Shown here piece by piece: positions 32,222 to 34,381 of a stretch of 34,381 bases of DNA. The notes below the pieces were generated by a model. The model was not told the DNA's origin, ran no database searches, and saw only the letters and a list, made by a program, of their open reading frames with translations. The translations under genes were made by a program, and so were the position numbers. The stretch's first letter is position 1. Each line of letters opens with the position of its first letter. Origin of the DNA: Rhizobium rosettiformans W3 (GTDB lineage Bacteria > Pseudomonadota > Alphaproteobacteria > Rhizobiales > Rhizobiaceae); the NCBI RefSeq assembly GCF_004912135.1, contig NZ_STGU01000022.1:1-34381 (forward strand). The letters are read 5' to 3'.

Positions 32222-32893
32222 GTGCGGATCATTCTGGTCGAAGACAACAAGAGCCTGGCAAAGGGTATCGAGGATGCTCTGCGTGACCAGGGCCATGGGG
32301 TCGATCATCTCGATGACGGTCTTGCCGCAGATAGTTTTCTGCGAACAGAGACGGCCGATGTCGCGATTATCGACATCAATCTGCCAGGCCTGACCGGCAT
32401 CGAGCTGACCAAGCGCATGCGCGGCCGTGGGGACACCACGCCGGTGCTGATGCTGACGGCCATGGGCAAGACGTCCGACCGGGTCGTGGGCCTCGATGCT
32501 GGCGCCGACGACTATCTGGTGAAGCCGTTCGAAATGGCAGAACTGATGGCCCGCCTGAGGGCACTCACGCGCCGAAGGCCGCAGCTTATGCCAGAGCAGG
32601 AGTTCGTGGGCGATCTCGTCTACGATCGTCAGCAGCGCGTGATCATGCATCAAGACAAGAGGATCGATTTGCCGCGACGAGAACTTGCGCTGTTCGAACT
32701 TCTCCTTGACCACAAGGGCAAGCTTCTCGATCGGGAGCGCATTTTTTCCTCTCTCTATGGTGCGGGAGCAGAAGTAGAGGCCAACGCAATAGAACTCCTG
32801 GTGTCCAGGCTTCGGCGAAAGCTGGATGGGACCGGTGTTGAGATCAAGACTGCGCGTGGTCTCGGCTACATGCTGAATGCAGGATCAGCATGA
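32222..32893 (+). CDS. tctD: TctD-like OmpR-family response regulator
   Basis: The protein has 223 residues from a GTG start at 32222, preceded by AAAGGA at about 12 bases. The receiver domain has LVEDN, D51 in IIDINLPGLTG and a lysine in YLVKPFE. The winged-helix domain (about 125-220) has LPRRELALFELLLDHKGK, VSRLRRKLDG and GLGYML. It is divergent from tctC and overlaps the kinase gene by 4 bases. In Salmonella TctD activates tctCBA in response to tricarboxylates; the same arrangement here supports that role. Confidence 0.9.
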   Translation: MRIILVEDNKSLAKGIEDALRDQGHGVDHLDDGLAADSFLRTETADVAIIDINLPGLTGIELTKRMRGRGDTTPVLMLTAMGKTSDRVVGLDAGADDYLVKPFEMAELMARLRALTRRRPQLMPEQEFVGDLVYDRQQRVIMHQDKRIDLPRRELALFELLLDHKGKLLDRERIFSSLYGAGAEVEANAIELLVSRLRRKLDGTGVEIKTARGLGYMLNAGSA

Positions 32894-34263
32894 AGCGCCT
32901 CTCGCTTAGATCGAGACTCTTTCTGCTCCTGATCGTGCCACTCATCTTGATTGCGGGAATAGCGTCTTATGCACGCTTCCAGGAAGCCGAGCGGCTTTCT
33001 GAAACCCTCTACGACAATACTCTTCTCGCTGTCGCACTAACCATTTCCCGAGATGTGGCGATCTCCGAGGGCGACATTCTCACCGAACAATTGCTGGAAG
33101 AACTGACGACGGCCCTTGGCGACCCGGTCTACTATCGGATCACGGGGCCAGGCGGTGGCTTCGTGACCGGCTATTCCGATCCACCGGATGCGCCTGCAGG
33201 ATCCGACATCCAGAGTGGAAAGCCGTTTTTTTTCGACAGCACGTATCTGGGGCGGGAGGTTCGATCCGTCATATTGCGGGAATTCCTCAATCAGCCGCGA
33301 TTGCAAGGGTGGATGACGGTCGAAGTGTGGCAGACAGTCTCGCAGCGTGCCGCCTTGAGCCGTGATTTGCTCTATCAAAGTATTGCCCTGTTGGGGACCA
33401 TCATCTTGTCAGCCGCCGTCATCCTCTGGTTCGGCATCAAGTTGGGTCTCAAACCACTGCTCGACCTTCAGAATGCAATCAGCCTGAGGACTCCCGATGA
33501 TTTGAGACCTATCCGGCGATGGATACCGATCGAACTTCGCCCTCTTGTGCAGACGACAAACTCGCTCTTCGAGCGACTGGCGAAAGCGTTTGAGATCAGG
33601 TCGGCGTTCATATCTGATGCGGCTCATCAGCTTCGCAATCCGATCGCGTCAATTGTGACGCAGGCGGAAGCTGCCGTGTCGTCGCCGGACGAGATAACAC
33701 TTCGCAAACGCGTTGACTCCATCGCGCGGTCAGCCCGTGCGACAGGACGGCTCACCAATCAATTGCTTTCGCTGGAGCGTGTGCGCGGTCGTAGTTTGCG
33801 CGCTCTGTTCGAACAAGCCGATATCGTTGCGCTCATTTCGGCTAGGATCCGCTCCTTCGCAGAGGTCCAGCTTCTCAATGACATTGCTGTTGGCTTTGCA
33901 GTTGAGGGGGCGCCGAAGCCTGTTTTATGCGATCCCGTCATGATCGAAGAGATGATGGCCAACCTCCTGGACAACGCATTGCGCTACGGTTTGCGCGAAG
34001 GCGGTGAGTTGGCTGTCATGCTGTCCTTCTCCGAGGAAGAGGTTGCCATCGTCGTGGAGGACGACGGACCCGGGATCAAAGAAGAGCTTCGGGAGAGGGT
34101 CTTTGATCGCTTCTTTCGAGCCGATCTCGACTTTGGCGATGGCTGTGGCCTGGGGCTCGCCATTGTTGCCGATATCGCCGAAGCTCATGGAGGAAGTGCC
34201 CGATGCGTCTTGTCCCCGAAGGGCGCACGTTTCGAGATCCGTTTGCCTTTAGAACCGCACTAG
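32890..34263 (+). CDS. tctE: TctE-like membrane sensor histidine kinase
   Basis: The protein has 457 residues. Membrane helices at about 9-27 and 163-184 bracket a periplasmic 2CSK_N-type sensor domain (about 28-160). The kinase core has FISDAAHQLRNPIASI with H246, NLLDNALRYG, EDDGPGI and GCGLGLAIVADIAEAHGG. The AAHQLRNP form of the H box is typical of the TctE/QseC group. It starts at the ATGA shared with the regulator gene. It probably senses a periplasmic carboxylate, by family and neighbour. The gene is intact; 118 bases of unassigned sequence follow to the window end. Confidence 0.92.
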   Translation: MKRLSLRSRLFLLLIVPLILIAGIASYARFQEAERLSETLYDNTLLAVALTISRDVAISEGDILTEQLLEELTTALGDPVYYRITGPGGGFVTGYSDPPDAPAGSDIQSGKPFFFDSTYLGREVRSVILREFLNQPRLQGWMTVEVWQTVSQRAALSRDLLYQSIALLGTIILSAAVILWFGIKLGLKPLLDLQNAISLRTPDDLRPIRRWIPIELRPLVQTTNSLFERLAKAFEIRSAFISDAAHQLRNPIASIVTQAEAAVSSPDEITLRKRVDSIARSARATGRLTNQLLSLERVRGRSLRALFEQADIVALISARIRSFAEVQLLNDIAVGFAVEGAPKPVLCDPVMIEEMMANLLDNALRYGLREGGELAVMLSFSEEEVAIVVEDDGPGIKEELRERVFDRFFRADLDFGDGCGLGLAIVADIAEAHGGSARCVLSPKGARFEIRLPLEPH

Positions 34264-34381
34264 TCATTGCTTGCGTGTAAAGTGGGTGTGGCCGGTTGCG
34301 GCATCACCTTTTCAAAAAGGAACCCTTCATCATCAGGCAGATCACTGGGGCGCGGATGGTGCGGGTCGGGATGCCGCGCGT

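Noticed and set aside
34264..34381. Possible gene end on the minus strand at the right edge
   Set aside because: A frame is open from the window end to a TGA near 34307, but about 25 codons without a recognisable pattern are not enough to call a gene.

Overview
The window reads as chromosome or large-replicon DNA of an alphaproteobacterium, most likely a member of the Rhizobiaceae or a close relative (Rhizobium, Agrobacterium, Shinella type). This is an inference from the GC-rich codon use, an HWE-type histidine kinase, a fused tricarboxylate permease, a LacI-controlled Fbp/Pot-type ABC operon and dense operons with 4-bp start/stop overlaps. No rRNA, tRNA, CRISPR array, intact transposase or phage gene was seen.

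Layout. Positions 1-144 hold the last codons of a pyridine-nucleotide oxidoreductase-like gene. Positions 197-2298 (minus) encode a ClpP-like membrane-anchored protein and a coiled-coil membrane protein, translationally coupled. Positions 2446-3990 (minus) encode a PAS-GAF-HWE sensor kinase. Positions 4260-5022 (minus) are a graveyard: a 3' fragment of a lipid A phosphoethanolamine transferase gene, a 5' fragment of a diacylglycerol kinase gene and the 3' end of a histidine kinase gene, fused in a row. Positions 5348-13258 (plus) are a complete high-affinity potassium operon: a 27-aa membrane peptide, kdpF, kdpA, kdpB, kdpC, kdpD and kdpE.

From about 13.4 to 27.7 kb lies a block bracketed by two direct copies of a 147-bp sequence (136 of 147 bases identical by my alignment). 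Inside it are an OmpR/EnvZ-type two-component pair (minus, 13838-15818) and, divergent from it, a secreted SH3b/cysteine-repeat protein, a secreted EF-hand protein and a DevBCA-type ABC exporter (16006-20294). Next comes a LacI-regulated operon for an ABC importer with a glycerophosphodiester phosphodiesterase and an inositol-monophosphatase-family enzyme (20559-27434).

The right part (27734-34263) is a TctABC-type tricarboxylate uptake system with the TctA and TctB domains fused, a PrpF/4-oxalomesaconate tautomerase-family isomerase, and a divergent TctDE-like two-component system.

The genes form self-contained sense-and-transport modules: potassium limitation (KdpDE to KdpFABC), an unknown envelope signal (two-component system beside the SH3b/EF-hand/DevBCA genes), phosphodiester or sugar-phosphate scavenging (LacI to ABC, GDPD and phosphatase) and tricarboxylate use (TctDE to TctABC and isomerase). 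The least described are the EF-hand/SH3b/DevBCA module, the ClpP-like/coiled-coil pair and the small peptide ahead of kdpF.
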